Of a DNA stretch of 7,976 nt, positions 6,393 through 7,976 are shown one piece after another. The stretch is from Rhodospirillaceae bacterium (GTDB lineage Bacteria > Pseudomonadota > Alphaproteobacteria > Rhodospirillales > Magnetospirillaceae): positions 1-7,976 of the forward strand of contig DUZC01000090.1 of assembly GCA_013349735.1 (NCBI GenBank). Reading direction: 5' to 3'. The notes under the pieces are model-generated. The model was not told where the DNA came from. It did not search any database and was given only the letters and a program-made list of their open reading frames with translations. Positions within the stretch are counted from its first letter, which is position 1; the number at the start of each line of letters is the position of its first letter. A program made the translations under genes and the position numbers.

Positions 6393-6419
6393 CTTAGAAA
6401 TCTTGCTTGAGCGTTTAGG

Positions 6420-7976
6420 ATGTTGCCGCAGCGGTTGCGTGTTCTTTTGATTGGTGAATTGCAGGGCAATGCTGCGCCGGTTCTTCGTGTCCTGAAGGAC
6501 TCTCGAACCCAAAATTTTATTGTTATCCACGAGACCAGTCTGGCCGATGCGATTGAACGCATCAGGCTAAGCGCAGCCTTTGACGTCGCCCTGCTGGACA
6601 TCAATCTGCCGGATTCCACGGGCATGGGAACCCTTTCCAGCATCCTCGCCGTGGCCCCCTCGCTTCCAATCGTCATTATCACCAGGGTCGGGGATGGCCG
6701 CCACAGCAATCAGATCTTGCATTTCAATGCCCCCGATACCCCGATCACGGTTGAAGCGCTTGACGAAAGTCTGCTGCCTTCGATTCACTACGCCATTTCC
6801 AGTAAACGCGCAGAAATAGAAAACAAGGCCATGGCCGATAATTTGGCCTTTAATTTAGCCGCCGAGAGCGAGCGGATTAATGAGGATCTAGCGCTGGCCC
6901 GGCGAATGCAGTTCGATCTTCTGCCAAAAAGCGAACAGATCGCCGGATACCGCTTGTCGCATGGATTAGCGATTCAGGAATATTTCGAGCCCTCCTTTGA
7001 CATCGGTGGCGATCTCTGGGGGTGTATCGGCGGTGAGGGCGGACGAACCACCGTCTATATGTTTGACTTTTCCGGCCATGGCGTCGCGGCGGCTCTGAAT
7101 GTTTTTCGCCTTCACGCGCTTTTAACCGACGGTGCCGCGCGCATTGTCGATCCGGCGGCAAGCCTGGAGCGGCTCAACCATAAGCTATATGGACTGCTGC
7201 CGAGAGGGCAATTTGCCACCATTTTTCTGGGCATAATCGATAATGCAGCCGGCACTCTGACCTGGGCCGCCGGCGGCGCGCCTCGGCCGATTTTATTTAA
7301 TGGCGGCGGCGAGGCCCAATGGCTCGACACCAGGGGTAAGCCCTTGGGAATTTCCCCTTCCAGCAAATATGTCAAACATGTTCTGCCGTTTCCGCCCCAA
7401 AGCAGCCTGTTTCTTTACAGCGATATTATGACCGAGGCGCGTGCCGATAATGGTGAAATGCTCGGAGAAGAGGGTTTGCTGGCGATTGTCGGCGCTTTCC
7501 ATAAGCCCGAAGGCATTGACCTTTCTAAATTAGTTCGACGTTTCGCCGATACCGTCGGCTCCCCGATGGATGACGATATGACGGCGGTCTGTATTACGCG
7601 GATCGATAAGGCTTCGACGGCCGGGTCTGTGGCAACGAACCAGGCGGCAACATCCGATCGCACCGGATTACCGGCAGATAAGGCAAGCCCTGCGGCGGGG
7701 CCCCCACTCCTGGTGGCCCGAGGAACAGAGGCAATTGCCAGCGGTTTGGTGCCGCCTTATCATGGTTTTCTTGAGATTAGCGCCGTCGGCCTTGCCGATG
7801 TCGGCAGCGCCTGTCTTGAAGCCGCTGAGCTGGGTGGGTTATGTGTGTCTTTGACGGCAGCCAGCGCCTGGTCCTGCGGTTTGGCGCGCGCAGTCTCGGG
7901 GGCGGTCAGGCAGAGGTTCGCGGGCGATCATGACTGGCCGGCAATCGATATCTGCCTGGGCGAAGCCATCGGGAAC
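6420..7976 (+). CDS. Receiver-like / PP2C (SpoIIE-type) serine phosphatase regulator with start of C-terminal HATPase-like domain (partial)
   Basis: An uninterrupted frame of 519 codons, still open at the right edge. Residues 6-120 resemble a response-regulator receiver: VLLIGE (8-13), FDVALLD with possible phospho-acceptor D60, and VIIT ending at T88. The usual second acidic residue and conserved lysine are not evident. A charged helix at about 124-168 looks like a coiled-coil linker. A PP2C/SpoIIE (RsbU-like) phosphatase follows: DIGGD (194-198), FDFSGHG (D216), YSDIMTEA (D335, with Ile where Gly is usual) and DDDMT (384-388). An Ala/Pro/Thr-rich linker (about 397-428) leads to a segment ending LGEAIGN (E515, N519), which resembles the N box of RsbW-type anti-sigma HATPases. 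The likely role is partner switching: dephosphorylating an STAS anti-anti-sigma protein. ATG 6420 was chosen because an in-frame TGA sits at 6408-6410; Shine-Dalgarno is weak, and TTG codons at 6423 or 6435 are alternatives. Confidence 0.87.
   Translation, partial: MLPQRLRVLLIGELQGNAAPVLRVLKDSRTQNFIVIHETSLADAIERIRLSAAFDVALLDINLPDSTGMGTLSSILAVAPSLPIVIITRVGDGRHSNQILHFNAPDTPITVEALDESLLPSIHYAISSKRAEIENKAMADNLAFNLAAESERINEDLALARRMQFDLLPKSEQIAGYRLSHGLAIQEYFEPSFDIGGDLWGCIGGEGGRTTVYMFDFSGHGVAAALNVFRLHALLTDGAARIVDPAASLERLNHKLYGLLPRGQFATIFLGIIDNAAGTLTWAAGGAPRPILFNGGGEAQWLDTRGKPLGISPSSKYVKHVLPFPPQSSLFLYSDIMTEARADNGEMLGEEGLLAIVGAFHKPEGIDLSKLVRRFADTVGSPMDDDMTAVCITRIDKASTAGSVATNQAATSDRTGLPADKASPAAGPPLLVARGTEAIASGLVPPYHGFLEISAVGLADVGSACLEAAELGGLCVSLTAASAWSCGLARAVSGAVRQRFAGDHDWPAIDICLGEAIGN

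Noticed and set aside
6523..6531. Further DnaA-like 9-mer TTATCCACG
   Set aside because: It has one mismatch, is isolated, and lies in conserved coding sequence of the receiver-like domain; probably chance.
1..7976. CRISPR array, tRNA/rRNA genes, IS elements
   Set aside because: No regularly spaced repeats, cloverleaf-like segments, transposase motifs or terminal inverted repeats were seen on reading both strands.

Overview
The window looks like chromosomal DNA from an alphaproteobacterium, probably a Rhodospirillales member (Magnetospirillum/Rhodospirillum-like). The reasons are the order ftsX end - ydcF-like - plsC, a compact B12-dependent ribonucleotide reductase with a C-terminal zinc ribbon, and promoters of the TTGAC-N17-TAGANT kind. 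The placement is inferred from gene content; no phylogeny was possible. The DNA is moderately GC-rich, except for an AT-rich patch around 6300-6400.

Layout. Positions 1-1445 (+) form a tight cell-envelope operon: the last codons of a probable ftsX, a membrane-anchored YdcF/DUF218 protein and a PlsC-type acyltransferase, with gaps of 12 and 2 bases. Positions 1446-1722 are a regulatory region with two DnaA-box-like sites, a good sigma70-type promoter and a leader hairpin. It drives nrdJ (1723-4029, +), a class II ribonucleotide reductase of 768 residues with all active-site cysteines present. A third DnaA-box-like site lies just inside nrdJ. A large inverted repeat at 4082-4124 separates nrdJ from the convergent arsenic operon.

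The arsenic operon (6049 down to 4123, minus strand) is arsR-arsC-acr3. Its genes overlap by 4 and 1 bases. It has a promoter whose -10 lies inside a perfect 12-bp-arm palindrome, the likely ArsR operator. Together the genes sense arsenite, reduce arsenate to arsenite and export it. Divergent from it, after a mostly uninterpretable 300-base gap, is a large plus-strand gene that starts at 6420 and runs off the window. It encodes a receiver-like domain, a coiled-coil linker, a PP2C/SpoIIE-type phosphatase and the start of what looks like an anti-sigma-type HATPase. This suggests a partner-switching regulator.

No CRISPR, tRNA, rRNA, intact IS or prophage gene was seen, and there is no clear evidence of an undescribed system. 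The points most worth a second look are the multidomain phosphatase with a non-canonical receiver and an altered DG motif, and the DnaA-box cluster at nrdJ.
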